Part shown: positions 37,157 to 44,954 of the stretch, piece after piece
Position numbering within the stretch: the stretch's first letter is position 1
How the letters are laid out: every line of letters starts with the position of its first letter
Source of the DNA: Streptomyces triculaminicus
GTDB taxonomy: Bacteria > Actinomycetota > Actinomycetes > Streptomycetales > Streptomycetaceae
Length of the DNA: 64,000 bases
Direction of reading: 5' to 3'
NCBI RefSeq assembly: GCF_017349075.1
Contig: NZ_JAFMOF010000002.1
Location: 496,001 to 560,000, forward strand
Translations under genes and position numbers: made by a program
The notes under the pieces: generated by a model
Seen by the model: only the letters and a program-made list of their open reading frames with translations
Databases searched by the model: none
What the model was told of the DNA's origin: nothing

Positions 37157-37434
37157 CAGATGAGGCAGGCCCGAAGTTCGTCATGATCTCGACGTTCCGC
37201 AGAAGGACTGCGGACGGATTCATGCTCGCGGCTTTCGTCATCGACGAGAGGGAGTGCGAGTCTCCTGCGGAAATGAAGTCGATCAGGAACGAAGCTCTCA
37301 CCGAGATCCAGCGCCGACGCATCGTCGGAGAGTTCGAGACCCGCAGGGCGAAGGCCGACGAGCTGCCCTCGACCCTGCCTCGGTGGGCGGAATACAAGAG
37401 GCAGCTGGAAGCTGCGGATCAGGAGTCGTCTTGA
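37153..37434 (+). CDS. Small hypothetical protein between synthetase and hydrolase genes
   Basis: A 93-residue protein of no recognised family, MTDEAGPKFVMISTFRRRTA onward, predicted as a short beta-rich N-terminus followed by a charged helix (EIQRRRIVGEFETRRAKADE). GTG start overlaps the synthetase stop (GTGA) and its own stop overlaps the TTG start of the hydrolase gene. The tight packing suggests a partner, immunity or antitoxin role; this is inference from position only. Confidence 0.65.
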   Translation: MTDEAGPKFVMISTFRRRTADGFMLAAFVIDERECESPAEMKSIRNEALTEIQRRRIVGEFETRRAKADELPSTLPRWAEYKRQLEAADQESS

Positions 37435-38054
37435 CCCATCGGGTGTTCGGCGCGTGGCACGACTGGGACACCGCCCGCCGGCAGTTGGCGGTGCTCGCTC
37501 CAGAGGTTTCGGCGCAGCGCCTCGGGGAGGCCGTCGCGTTCGCCGAAGAGGCCCATGGGGATCAGAAGAGGCCCGCCGGTGAGCCGTACGTGGAGCACCT
37601 CCTGGAGGTGGTGGAGATCCTCGTCTCGGGCGCGGGTTTCCGCGACGAGGACCTGCTGGTCGCGGCCATACTCCACGACGTCGTGGAGGACACCGACCGC
37701 ACGGCCGGGGAGGTCAGTGAGCGGTTCGGCCCCCGGGTCGAGGAACTGGTGGGCTGGGTGACGAAGCCGCACCCCGAGGCCCACGAGGATCCTGCGGAGG
37801 TGCGTGACCGCTACCTTCTGAGCCTGCGTTCCGCCCCGCCGGAGGTCCTGCTGCTCAAGCTGGCGGACCGGTTCAGCAACGTGCAGCGGCTCGACACGCA
37901 CCCGCGGCCCGAGAAGCGGCGTTCCTACTACCGCGAGACGTGCCGCCACCTGGTACCCCTCACCGCGGGGGTCCCGTGGTTCGAGGCGGCCTTCGAGGAG
38001 TGGCGGGAGTTCTACCGCCACCTGGAGGACGGGGCGCCCGCGGCGACGGCCTGA
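37431..38054 (+). CDS. Small alarmone hydrolase (SpoT/MESH1-like HD domain)
   Basis: A 207-residue HD-domain protein. AVAFAEEAHGDQKRPAGEPY and VEHLLEVVEILV carry the first His, ILHDVVEDTDRTAGEVSERFG the HDxxED metal motif, and LLLKLADRFSNVQRLDTH the distal Asp and Asn, all as in the hydrolase half of SpoT and in small alarmone hydrolases. It has no synthetase, TGS or ACT domain. It probably removes the pyrophosphate added by the upstream synthetase. The TTG at 37431 is preferred: AGGAG lies five bases upstream and TTGA overlaps the previous stop. GTG 37443 is the alternative. Confidence 0.82.
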   Translation: MTHRVFGAWHDWDTARRQLAVLAPEVSAQRLGEAVAFAEEAHGDQKRPAGEPYVEHLLEVVEILVSGAGFRDEDLLVAAILHDVVEDTDRTAGEVSERFGPRVEELVGWVTKPHPEAHEDPAEVRDRYLLSLRSAPPEVLLLKLADRFSNVQRLDTHPRPEKRRSYYRETCRHLVPLTAGVPWFEAAFEEWREFYRHLEDGAPAATA

Positions 38055-38215
38055 CCCCGCCGTCGGCGCGGATGCCACTGGCGGGCCCGCAGCCATGCAC
38101 GCTGCTCCGCCCGGGCACTGGCCATGAGGGTCGTCACCGCGGCGTCCGACCCGGCGCAGCGGCGGCTGTGCTTCTCGTGTGCCGGCGACTTCACCGACAC
38201 CGAGTTCACCGGCCT
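38055..38215. other. Short non-coding stretch left of the att-like repeat
   Basis: Small frames on both strands (for example 38012-38209 minus) have no recognised family. I see no terminator specific to the hydrolase gene other than the repeat hairpin that follows. Confidence 0.3.
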
Positions 38216-38316
38216 GCCTCCGACCTGCTCCGCCGCAGGTCGGAGGCCCTACCCATCACCCCTAGAAGAACCCCCAGCTTCTTCGCCGAGTAGCTCACCA
38301 GCAGGTTCTTCGTCTA
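38216..38316 (-). repeat. att-like repeat C: displaced 3' end and terminator of ald
   Basis: Copy of the 3' end of the aldehyde dehydrogenase gene (54783-56306). Bases 38281-38315 are identical to 54801-54835, and on the minus strand encode [12 protein letters not shown] before a one-base insertion (CCCCC) spoils the last three codons. The terminator hairpin is kept perfectly: GCCTCCGACCT (38216-38226) with 38237-38247. It shares 24 identical bases (38227-38250) with copy B. Read as the outermost end of a tandem array of integrated elements. Confidence 0.85.
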
Positions 38317-38487
38317 CTCGGGGTGCTGACTTGTCACCTGTCTGACCTGCGGAGGGGTTACTGATAGAGGCACACCGTCGATGCTGGCCCGCACATGGTC
38401 CGAATCACGAATCATCCAGCGCATTGAGCAATGTTTCAGTCGCCATGCAACGGGAGTTGCGAGTAGTCGGGTTGTGAACTGCGGTAA

Positions 38488-38512
38488 CCGTCCCGAGCTC
38501 AGCTCGGGACGG
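38488..38512 (-). terminator. Perfect 12-bp hairpin after the methyltransferase gene
   Basis: CCGTCCCGAGCT (38488-38499) and its complement (38501-38512) are separated by one base. Lying 60-80 bases past the methyltransferase stop, it is the likely terminator. The perfect palindrome could also be a protein-binding site. Confidence 0.55.
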
Positions 38513-38570
38513 GCCGACAACGGTAGGTCGCACGCGTCTGTAGACACGACCCGATTTGCTTGCAGAAGTC

Positions 38571-39392
38571 CTACAGGCAGGGCCTCCGGCAGACGAGTAT
38601 GCCGCCCAGGCAGGTGACACGAAACCCGCCCTCTGCCTGAATGACTTCATTGACCCGCTCTCGCGCGCGCTCGATCGTCTTCCGAAACGGAACGCCCATC
38701 TTGTCCGCCCAGGCTTCGTACGAGGCCAAGTGGGCGACGACCGGTTCAGCATCAGTCACCTCGATCACCCCCGGAAGGGGGATCGTACGGATGTCGGCGA
38801 AGACCGCGCCGAGGATCGCCGGGGCGTCCTCCAGGGTGAATCGGGCGGACAATTGCACTCGGGCCGGCCCCTCCGGAATGCCCAGCACATCGCCTGCGGC
38901 CTGGCGCCAGAGGTGCTCCAGTTCCCGCTTGTCGGTCTGGCTGTTGGTGGAGACGATCGCGATGCCGTCGGGCGCCAGGACGCGACCCAGCTCCCACACG
39001 GCCTGGTCCTGGTCCTCGACGTGGTACAGCATGTGCAGCGCAAGGACCGCGCCGAGGGCTCCATCTGCGATGGGCAGCTGTTGCACGTCCGCGACGACGG
39101 CTCCGGGGATGGTGCCGAGAATGCCGTGAGAGACGTCCATGGGGAGCACGGTCAGGTCGGGACGGTCCTCCCGCACCCGGGCGACGAACTTCCCGTTGCC
39201 GCAGCCCACATCCGCGACCGCGCCGCGTATGTCGGTCAGTTCGTTCACGACGATGCCCGGAAGATCGTGGCGCGGGGTCTGCCACTGATAGAGAGACTGG
39301 CGAGCGGCCAGGTGCTGACCCGTGCCATACGCCTTGGTGGAGAGGAGGCTGCGGTCGGTGACCAAATGATCAGGCGTGGGCTGGGCGGTCAT
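38571..39392 (-). CDS. SAM-dependent methyltransferase
   Basis: A 273-residue class I methyltransferase. Motif I is VADVGCGNGKFVARV near residue 60, then LTVLPMDVS (motif II acid), and ALHMLYHVEDQDQAVWELGR near 115 with the LAPDGIAIV strand. The substrate is not evident. Its start overlaps the stop of the helix-turn-helix regulator (ATGA), so the two are co-translated, and the pair is divergent from the peptide/oxygenase operon that it may serve. The last residues (LVCRRPCL) are cysteine-bearing and unusual. Confidence 0.85.
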   Translation of the reverse strand: MTAQPTPDHLVTDRSLLSTKAYGTGQHLAARQSLYQWQTPRHDLPGIVVNELTDIRGAVADVGCGNGKFVARVREDRPDLTVLPMDVSHGILGTIPGAVVADVQQLPIADGALGAVLALHMLYHVEDQDQAVWELGRVLAPDGIAIVSTNSQTDKRELEHLWRQAAGDVLGIPEGPARVQLSARFTLEDAPAILGAVFADIRTIPLPGVIEVTDAEPVVAHLASYEAWADKMGVPFRKTIERARERVNEVIQAEGGFRVTCLGGILVCRRPCL

Positions 39393-40696
39393 CGTGGCTC
39401 CGTGGGGTTGCTGGCGAGATCGGGCCGGCGGGTCACCTCGTGGATGTGTGCGCGGAGGTCGACTGCCGACTGTGCGTCACGGTACGGCTCGCTGCCGAGG
39501 AGCGCGGCCAGATTGCGCAGCCTGATGGTGATGCTTGCCGTGTATGCCTCGGCAGCGAAAACCTGCGAGAGCTTCACGCCGGCTCCTTCGACCTCGCCGC
39601 TCGCGAGGTAGGCCGTGGCCAGGTCCAGATGCGCGGCCTGTAGATCGCCAGGGGATCGGTCTTCTTCCGGACCGGCCTGGTACAGCTCTACGGCGTGGTT
39701 GGAAGCGGTGATGGCCTGCTGGATCTGCTCGTTTCCCCCAACGGCCAGCAGGGTGGTACCGGTGTAGGCCCACTGCTTGGCCTCGGGAAACGAGAAGACC
39801 CCGGACAGCTCGTCGGGTCCCGCAGTGCTCCGTGCCTCATGGGCCAGAGCGAGGGTTCGCAGCGCGCCGCGGTTGTCTCCATCGGCTGCGCGGGCACGTG
39901 CCTCCAAGCTCAGCAGCCGGGCCTTGATCGTTCCTGTGCCGGGGCCTCGGTCTTCGTCATGCCCGGCCTGCGCAAGCTCTGCTGCCCGCCGGTAGTCCCC
40001 CGCCCAGTAGGCGGCCAGTGACTGGAACGACCGCGCCCAGGCCCGTAGCTCCAAGTGCCCAACGACCTCCGCGCACTGCACCACGGTCCGGACATGGGTG
40101 GAAGCGGCGGAGCGGTCACCGAGGTCGAGCGACACATGCGCCGCAAGACCGCACAGCCAGCCTGCGACCACGTACAGATGACGAGTCTGGCCGGGATGCT
40201 GGCGGCCCTCCAGCAATCGGAACACCTCCGCCCGAACGGTGCGGATCTCCGGGACCAGGAGAGGCAGAGGCCGGCTGACATAGTCCCGAGCGAGTCGCTC
40301 AACGTCAGCGTCGAACTGCTCCAGTACGAGGGAGTTGACGTTGGTCTCCGCTGCGTACCGGGCCAGCCGGGCAGACAGCTCCGTATCGGCGGCCAGGGAT
40401 CGGACATCGTCTGTCGGAGCCTTTGGGGTGGGCTTTCCTCCTTGTGCGGCGGACCCCTTCGGGTAGAGGCCCAGTTCCACCTCGCTGGCTACCTGAAACA
40501 CCGCGCACAGGGCTGCCCTGTAGTCGCCGGAAGGCCAGGTGATGGCTCCACGCTCAAGGCGGGAGATCCAGTTTGCATCGAGCTCCGGATCGCGTCCGGT
40601 GACGGCCTGGACCTGGGCGCACACGCGTTCCGCGGCCTGCTCCTGAGTCCACCGACGAGCGCGTCTGTGCTTGCGAAGAGCCTCGTTCGCCATCAT
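39389..40696 (-). CDS. Helix-turn-helix regulator with TPR-type C-domain
   Basis: About 435 residues. An XRE-type helix-turn-helix (NEALRKHRRARRWTQEQAAERV, then SRLERGAITWPSGD) occupies residues 1-75. The rest is a helical repeat domain with TPR-like pairs (AWARSFQSLAAYWAGDYRRA, AARAHLDLATAYLASGEVEG). Such regulators in Streptomyces often sit in front of specialised metabolite genes. ATG 40696 or 40693 is the likely start; a GTG at 40708 is possible. Divergent from the gene at 40877, with 180 bases of shared promoter region. Confidence 0.8.
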   Translation of the reverse strand: MMANEALRKHRRARRWTQEQAAERVCAQVQAVTGRDPELDANWISRLERGAITWPSGDYRAALCAVFQVASEVELGLYPKGSAAQGGKPTPKAPTDDVRSLAADTELSARLARYAAETNVNSLVLEQFDADVERLARDYVSRPLPLLVPEIRTVRAEVFRLLEGRQHPGQTRHLYVVAGWLCGLAAHVSLDLGDRSAASTHVRTVVQCAEVVGHLELRAWARSFQSLAAYWAGDYRRAAELAQAGHDEDRGPGTGTIKARLLSLEARARAADGDNRGALRTLALAHEARSTAGPDELSGVFSFPEAKQWAYTGTTLLAVGGNEQIQQAITASNHAVELYQAGPEEDRSPGDLQAAHLDLATAYLASGEVEGAGVKLSQVFAAEAYTASITIRLRNLAALLGSEPYRDAQSAVDLRAHIHEVTRRPDLASNPTEPR

Positions 40697-40876
40697 CCCG
40701 CCGTCCACTGGTCGAGTTGGGCGCCGAAAGCGTAGCCGGGTTCTGCCTTCTGAGTGCCTACAACCTGCCTAGCGGAATGCCCTGTTCGGGGTCTGGCCAG
40801 CGGCGTTGACTGGTCACAGCCGCTCGGAGGGGCGGCCCAGCAGTGCAGTGCCCGACCCAGACCAAGGAGAGGTGCC

Positions 40877-41104
40877 GTGTCTCCTCAGAGCCGTAATCGT
40901 CAGCGTCAGACCATTCCCGGCTGGGTCAGCGAAGGCACCCTCATTCACGACCCGCTCAAACGCCGGACCGGCGTCGTGCAGTTCATCGGAGAGTTCGAGG
41001 ACCCGAAGACCCGCGTGGTCATCCAGAACGCGGTCTTCGCCCGGCCCGAGGGCGGTGGGGTGGAGTGGGTGGTCGAGGACCCCTCCAGTCTGGAGCGCGG
41101 CTGA
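40877..41104 (+). CDS. Small hypothetical protein (first gene of the oxygenase operon)
   Basis: A 75-residue soluble protein (VSPQSRNRQRQTIPGWVSEG onward) rich in beta-strand residues; no family recognised. AAGGAGAGG is placed 6-8 bases before the GTG at 40877, a strong ribosome site. It opens the plus-strand unit leading to the JmjC/cupin oxygenase, so it may be a partner protein of that cluster. The upstream open frame to 40754 is not needed. Confidence 0.6.
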   Translation: MSPQSRNRQRQTIPGWVSEGTLIHDPLKRRTGVVQFIGEFEDPKTRVVIQNAVFARPEGGGVEWVVEDPSSLERG

Positions 41105-41214
41105 ACGAGCGCGCCCCGTTGGGCCGGCGCCAACAGCTCGCCGTTCTTCTCCACGTCGCTGCTGTCAGCGTCTTGGTGGTCGCCTTGGCCCTCGCCGGCA
41201 ACCCCAGCCGCTGA
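41101..41214 (+). CDS. Possible 37-residue single-helix membrane peptide
   Basis: Immediately after the previous stop an open frame gives LNERAPLGRRQQLAVLLHVA and a hydrophobic stretch (VSVLVVALALAG) before NPSR and a stop. A basic N-terminus plus one membrane helix is plausible for a small membrane protein. The start would be a CTG overlapping the stop (CTGA) with GGAG upstream, or a TTG at 41119. Non-standard start makes this weak. Confidence 0.35.
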   Translation: MNERAPLGRRQQLAVLLHVAAVSVLVVALALAGNPSR

Positions 41215-41327
41215 CCCACTGATCTCCACCCCGCATTTCCCGAGTACGTCCCGGGGCGGTTGCACCACCCGCAAGACCCCCGGCCGGAACCCCGGTGGGA
41301 CCCAGCAAGGTCAGGAAGGAGTACGTG

Positions 41328-41459
41328 ATGAACGAGAACGCTCCCACCGAGCAGAACAGCGGTCTGCTGATCGGTGTCCGCCGCATCACCGCGGCCCGCT
41401 CGCGTGCCGAGGAAGCCTCGGACAACACCGGCGGCAAGTCGGACATGAACGACACCTGA
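41328..41459 (+). CDS. 43-residue peptide, candidate RiPP precursor
   Basis: Starts MNENAPTEQNSGLLIGVRRI and continues as a short Arg/Glu/Asn-rich helix with a Gly-Gly before the last residues (NTGGKSDMNDT). GGAAGGAG lies 5-8 bases before the ATG, one of the best ribosome sites in the region, so it is very likely translated. It sits 19 bases before a JmjC/cupin oxygenase gene, followed by a reductase and a kinase-fold gene. A short Arg-rich peptide before a 2-oxoglutarate oxygenase suggests a precursor for hydroxylation (inference). No known core motif is recognised. Confidence 0.6.
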   Translation: MNENAPTEQNSGLLIGVRRITAARSRAEEASDNTGGKSDMNDT

Positions 41460-41478
41460 TCGACCGAGGAGACCCACG

Positions 41479-42663
41479 GTGATCGAATCCGCATCGTGGG
41501 CGGAGCGTCTGGGCGGGGACACGTTCCTCGCCCAGATGTGCTTCCGCGCCCACAAAGTGATCCGTTCCAACGGCATCACCTTCTCCGCGCCGCTGACCTG
41601 GGACGACCTCAACGAGATCGTGGCCGCTCACCGGCTCGAACCGCCTCGGATGCGGCTCTCCCGCGACGGGGGAGCCGTCCCTGCCGCGGCGTACTCGATC
41701 CTCCGCACGAACCGTCGTGGGGTGTCCTGGTACCAGCCCCAGCCCGCCGAGTTCCACGCCCGGCTCGCCGAAGGCGCGTCCCTCGTCATCGACGCGATCG
41801 ACCAGATCCACCCGCCCGTCCGGGAAGCCGCCGCCGGCCTCGAACGGTTCTTCCGCACTCCCGTCCAGGTCAACGCGTACGCCTCATGGACCGCTGAGGA
41901 AGGCTTCGGCACCCACTGGGACGACCACGACGTGGTGGTCCTCCAGCTCGAAGGCTCCAAGCGGTGGAAGATCTACGGCCCCACCCGCCAGGCCCCTGCC
42001 TGGCGCGACGTCGAAGTGCCCGAGGCGCCGACGGGCGAGCCGATCACGGACATCGTCCTGACGCCCGGCGACATGCTCTACCTGCCGCGCGGCTGGTGGC
42101 ACGCCGTGAGCGCCGACCAGGGTACCGCCTCGCTCCACCTCACCTTCGGACTCGCCGCACAGACCGGCGCCGAGTTCCTCGGCTGGCTGTGTGACGACCT
42201 TCGGGCCAGCACGACCGTCCGCGCCGACGTGCCCCGCTTCGGCACACCTGAGGAGCGGAGGGACTACCTGGCCGCCGTACGGAAGGAGGTGCTGGCCGCC
42301 CTGGAGGACCCGAGGGTTCTCGAACGCTGGGACAGGTCGCTGGACACCACCCACCCGGGTCTTCCGCGCTTGTCCCTGCCCTACCTCACCGCCGTTCCGC
42401 CCCAGCCGGGGATCACCGTCCAGCTCACCGCTCCCCGCGCTCGCATCGACCAGGACGACGACGCGGTGACGTTCTCCGGCGCCGGGAACGAATGGACCTT
42501 CGCCCTACCCGTCGCCCCGGCGCTCCGCCTCCTGGCCGACGGGAAGCCGATCACGCTCGAGGTACTGGCCGTCGAATCCGGCCTCAGCGTCGGGCAGACG
42601 GCCGAAGTCGTCACCGCCCTGGTCATGGGGCAAGCCGTCGCCGTCGTCGGGGGCTCCAGGTGA
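41479..42663 (+). CDS. JmjC/cupin-4 2-oxoglutarate Fe(II) oxygenase
   Basis: A 394-residue protein of the ribosomal-oxygenase-like cupin family. The iron site is HWDDHDVVVLQ near residue 154 (HxD) with the distal His in PRGWWHAVSADQG near 212; the preceding VNAYASW and following LHLTFGL blocks are family-typical. A C-terminal winged-helix-like domain (about 290-394) matches the dimer or substrate part of ROX enzymes. Relatives hydroxylate Arg or His in proteins, so the adjacent peptide is the natural candidate substrate. GTG start after CGAGGAGAC; the stop overlaps the next gene. Confidence 0.85.
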   Translation: MIESASWAERLGGDTFLAQMCFRAHKVIRSNGITFSAPLTWDDLNEIVAAHRLEPPRMRLSRDGGAVPAAAYSILRTNRRGVSWYQPQPAEFHARLAEGASLVIDAIDQIHPPVREAAAGLERFFRTPVQVNAYASWTAEEGFGTHWDDHDVVVLQLEGSKRWKIYGPTRQAPAWRDVEVPEAPTGEPITDIVLTPGDMLYLPRGWWHAVSADQGTASLHLTFGLAAQTGAEFLGWLCDDLRASTTVRADVPRFGTPEERRDYLAAVRKEVLAALEDPRVLERWDRSLDTTHPGLPRLSLPYLTAVPPQPGITVQLTAPRARIDQDDDAVTFSGAGNEWTFALPVAPALRLLADGKPITLEVLAVESGLSVGQTAEVVTALVMGQAVAVVGGSR

Positions 42664-43553
42664 CCGCTGCCCTCGGACTGGGGACGTACCGGGTGCGCGC
42701 TGTCGAGCAGGCGGCGCGCACCGCGTGCGCCGACGGATTGGTGTGGATCGACACCGCCCCCAACTACAAGGACGCCCACCAGCTGCTCGGACCCGTCATC
42801 TCCCATCACCCGCGCGCCATGGTCGCAACGAAGACGGGGTTCTTCAGCAAGGCTGAGGGCGAGGCCGCAGTACAGGCCGGACTCCTCACCCCGCAGCAGG
42901 TAACCGCCGGCCACACCCTCGGTCCTGCCTTCACCCGCTGGCAGACGGACCGCTCCCTTGCCGCACTCGGCCGCGCCGACCTCGTGTTCGTCCACAACCC
43001 CGAGCACTCCCACCTCGACCGCGCCGCACTCCACGAGCGGCTGCGTGCCTTGTTCGCCGTCCTGGAGGAGTTCGCCACCGCAGGCAGGATCGGCGGATAC
43101 GGCGTGGCCACCTGGTCGGGATTCCAGCACGGTGCCTTCACCGTCCCCGAACTTCTGGGCCTGGCGAAGGAAGCCGCCGGATCGGGTGAACATCACCTGC
43201 GAGCCGTCCAGCAACCAGTCAGCCTCGTCATGGCCCGGCCGATCGCCCTCGCTCTCGACGGTCGGGGCCCCCTGGTCCAGGCCCGTGCCGCGGGCCTGAT
43301 CACCTTTGGCTCCTCGCCCCTGCACGGCGGCGAACTCCCGGCCCTCACCACGCCCGAACTCGCCGGATTCATGCGCCCTGGGGCCTCGCCGGCCGCCGCC
43401 TGCCTCCTCGCTGCGGCCTCCTGCCCGAGCCTGGACGTGGTACTGCTATCCGCAAGCACTGGACAGCACTGGGACGCCGCGAAGGACGCCATCGCCTCCC
43501 CGCTCGACCCGGGCCAGCTCAGGAAGGTCACCGATGTACTCGCCCAAGGATGA
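42660..43553 (+). CDS. Aldo/keto reductase
   Basis: A 297-residue TIM-barrel oxidoreductase: LGLGTYRV at the start, the DGLVWIDTAPNYKDAHQLLG block with catalytic Asp and Tyr near residues 30-40, KTG near 58 (Lys) and LVFVHNPEHSH near 103 (His position, as HN). GRIGGYGVATWS near 140 and the late GSSPLHGG block fit the NADPH site. GTG overlaps the oxygenase stop (GTGA), so they are co-translated. It presumably acts on a keto or aldehyde group generated in the cluster; the substrate is unknown. Confidence 0.83.
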   Translation: MTAALGLGTYRVRAVEQAARTACADGLVWIDTAPNYKDAHQLLGPVISHHPRAMVATKTGFFSKAEGEAAVQAGLLTPQQVTAGHTLGPAFTRWQTDRSLAALGRADLVFVHNPEHSHLDRAALHERLRALFAVLEEFATAGRIGGYGVATWSGFQHGAFTVPELLGLAKEAAGSGEHHLRAVQQPVSLVMARPIALALDGRGPLVQARAAGLITFGSSPLHGGELPALTTPELAGFMRPGASPAAACLLAAASCPSLDVVLLSASTGQHWDAAKDAIASPLDPGQLRKVTDVLAQG

Positions 43554-44391
43554 GACCACCAGGGCACGCATGGAGGACGCCTTGGCGCACGCCGCTGGAA
43601 GGCTGTCCACCACGACGACCGGGACACCGGCGTGGGGCTGGCTGGGCCGTACCATCGGCAGCCGCACCGAGGGCGGCCACTGGCTCCGCGTCCACTGCGG
43701 CGAGGCGTCCAAGACCCCTGCCCAACGGAACGAGGGCATTGCGCTCGCCGAGGAACGGGTGTCCGACAAGGTCTCCCGCCCGCACCTCCACGACCTTCAC
43801 CGCTGGGACGGAGGGGAGTACGTCTTCGAGGCGGAGCTGATCGACTACATCGCCCAGCCGGTCATCTCTCCGGAGACGCCCGACCTCACCGAGGACCCAG
43901 GGCTGCCGGACTCCTGGTGGACGACCCTGCGGGAGAGCCTGGACGCCCTGAGCACCGCCGAACCGCCCCGCGAGACCATCCGTCAGTCCTGGGCAGACCG
44001 GGTCTTCCCCGAGTTCCTGGGCATCCCCGCGCCGGCCATCACCGAACGCATCACCGGCCACGCCGATCTCCAGTGGGCCAACCTCACCCACGACCCCCTC
44101 GTCATCCTGGACTGGGAACGCTGGGGCGCCGTCCCCGTAGGCTACGACCCGGCCATGCTCTACGTGAACAGCCTCCGCGTCCCCGCCGTAGCCGACCGCA
44201 TCCGTGTCGAGTTCGCCCATATCCTCGACACCCCGGCCGGCCGGATCGGCGAACAGATCGCCCTCGCAGAAATGCTCCAGGCCGTCGGTCGCGGCTGGTA
44301 CGTCGAGCTGGCCCCGATCCTGCGACAGCGCGCGGAGGAATTGACCGGCGTCCGCCCTCCGGCCTCGGCTCCAGCCAAGGCAACCGCCTGA
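43534..44391 (+). CDS. Aminoglycoside phosphotransferase-fold protein
   Basis: A 285-residue kinase-fold protein. The catalytic loop GHADLQWANL near residue 173 and the metal motif ILDWERWG near 190 match the HxDxxxxN and DxD/DWE patterns of APH enzymes. The N-lobe is less typical, with no clear glycine loop, so it may be divergent. AGGAAGG lies seven bases before the ATG at 43534, which overlaps the reductase gene by 20 bases. Phosphorylation of the cluster's product, or self-resistance, are possible roles (inference). Confidence 0.78.
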   Translation: MYSPKDETTRARMEDALAHAAGRLSTTTTGTPAWGWLGRTIGSRTEGGHWLRVHCGEASKTPAQRNEGIALAEERVSDKVSRPHLHDLHRWDGGEYVFEAELIDYIAQPVISPETPDLTEDPGLPDSWWTTLRESLDALSTAEPPRETIRQSWADRVFPEFLGIPAPAITERITGHADLQWANLTHDPLVILDWERWGAVPVGYDPAMLYVNSLRVPAVADRIRVEFAHILDTPAGRIGEQIALAEMLQAVGRGWYVELAPILRQRAEELTGVRPPASAPAKATA

Positions 44392-44424
44392 TCTCCCCTC
44401 CCGCCCAGGCCCCGGACGCCTGGC

Positions 44425-44465
44425 GAAGCGCCCCCTGTGGCCAGCGCCATGGGGGCTTCCCTTTT
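44425..44465 (+). terminator. Intrinsic terminator after the oxygenase operon
   Basis: GAAGCGCCCCC (44425-44435) pairs with GGGGGCTTC (44451-44459) and is followed by CCTTTT (44460-44465), a clear U tract, 34 bases past the phosphotransferase stop. Confidence 0.75.
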
Positions 44466-44549
44466 AGCCCTACTTCGGCATCGGCCAACTGGGCGCGTCC
44501 GTCGTTTCGACCGGAGCGTCGAGGCGATGTTTCTGGTCTGCATCAAGGG

Positions 44550-44660
44550 GCCTCAGACCCGCTCCGCCGCAGGTCGGAGGCCCTCCCAACTCCCCTAGAA
44601 GAACCCCAGCTTCTTCGCTGAGTAGCTCACCAACAAGTTATTCGTCTCCTGGTGGTACAG
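44550..44660 (-). repeat. att-like repeat B: displaced 3' end and terminator of ald
   Basis: On the minus strand this encodes [18 protein letters not shown] then TAG (44595-44597), against [18 protein letters not shown] at the intact gene, followed by the same terminator arm AGGTCGGAGG (44571-44580). It shares 24 identical bases (44561-44584) with copy C. The frame is intact to the stop, so it is younger or came with an element carrying its own ald tail. It marks the boundary between the two tandem elements. Confidence 0.87.
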
Positions 44661-44954
44661 CAGTGGCACCCATGCCGACCGGGGGAAGCGGTAGTTGGTG
44701 CGGCCTTCTGGCGGGGCTGGTCCGGAAATGCTCCGGATCTTGGTGCGTGCGGTGCTCGGCGACAGCGGTGATCGGGTGGATGGGCGCGCCCTGTGGGAAG
44801 GTCGACACGCGACTGACCGAGGGGATCCCGCTCGGCCGGCTGCCGATCGGTCGCGCCATTACGGCCGTACCATGACCGCGCCCGCTCTGCACACCCGCCG
44901 TCCGCCAACCCCGGGAGACGGCGCGGCGCGTCGAAGGGGGAGCGGCCAGGGTCA
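44661..44954. other. Non-coding stretch right of repeat B
   Basis: Small frames on both strands lack any family resemblance. Nothing recognised. Confidence 0.3.
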
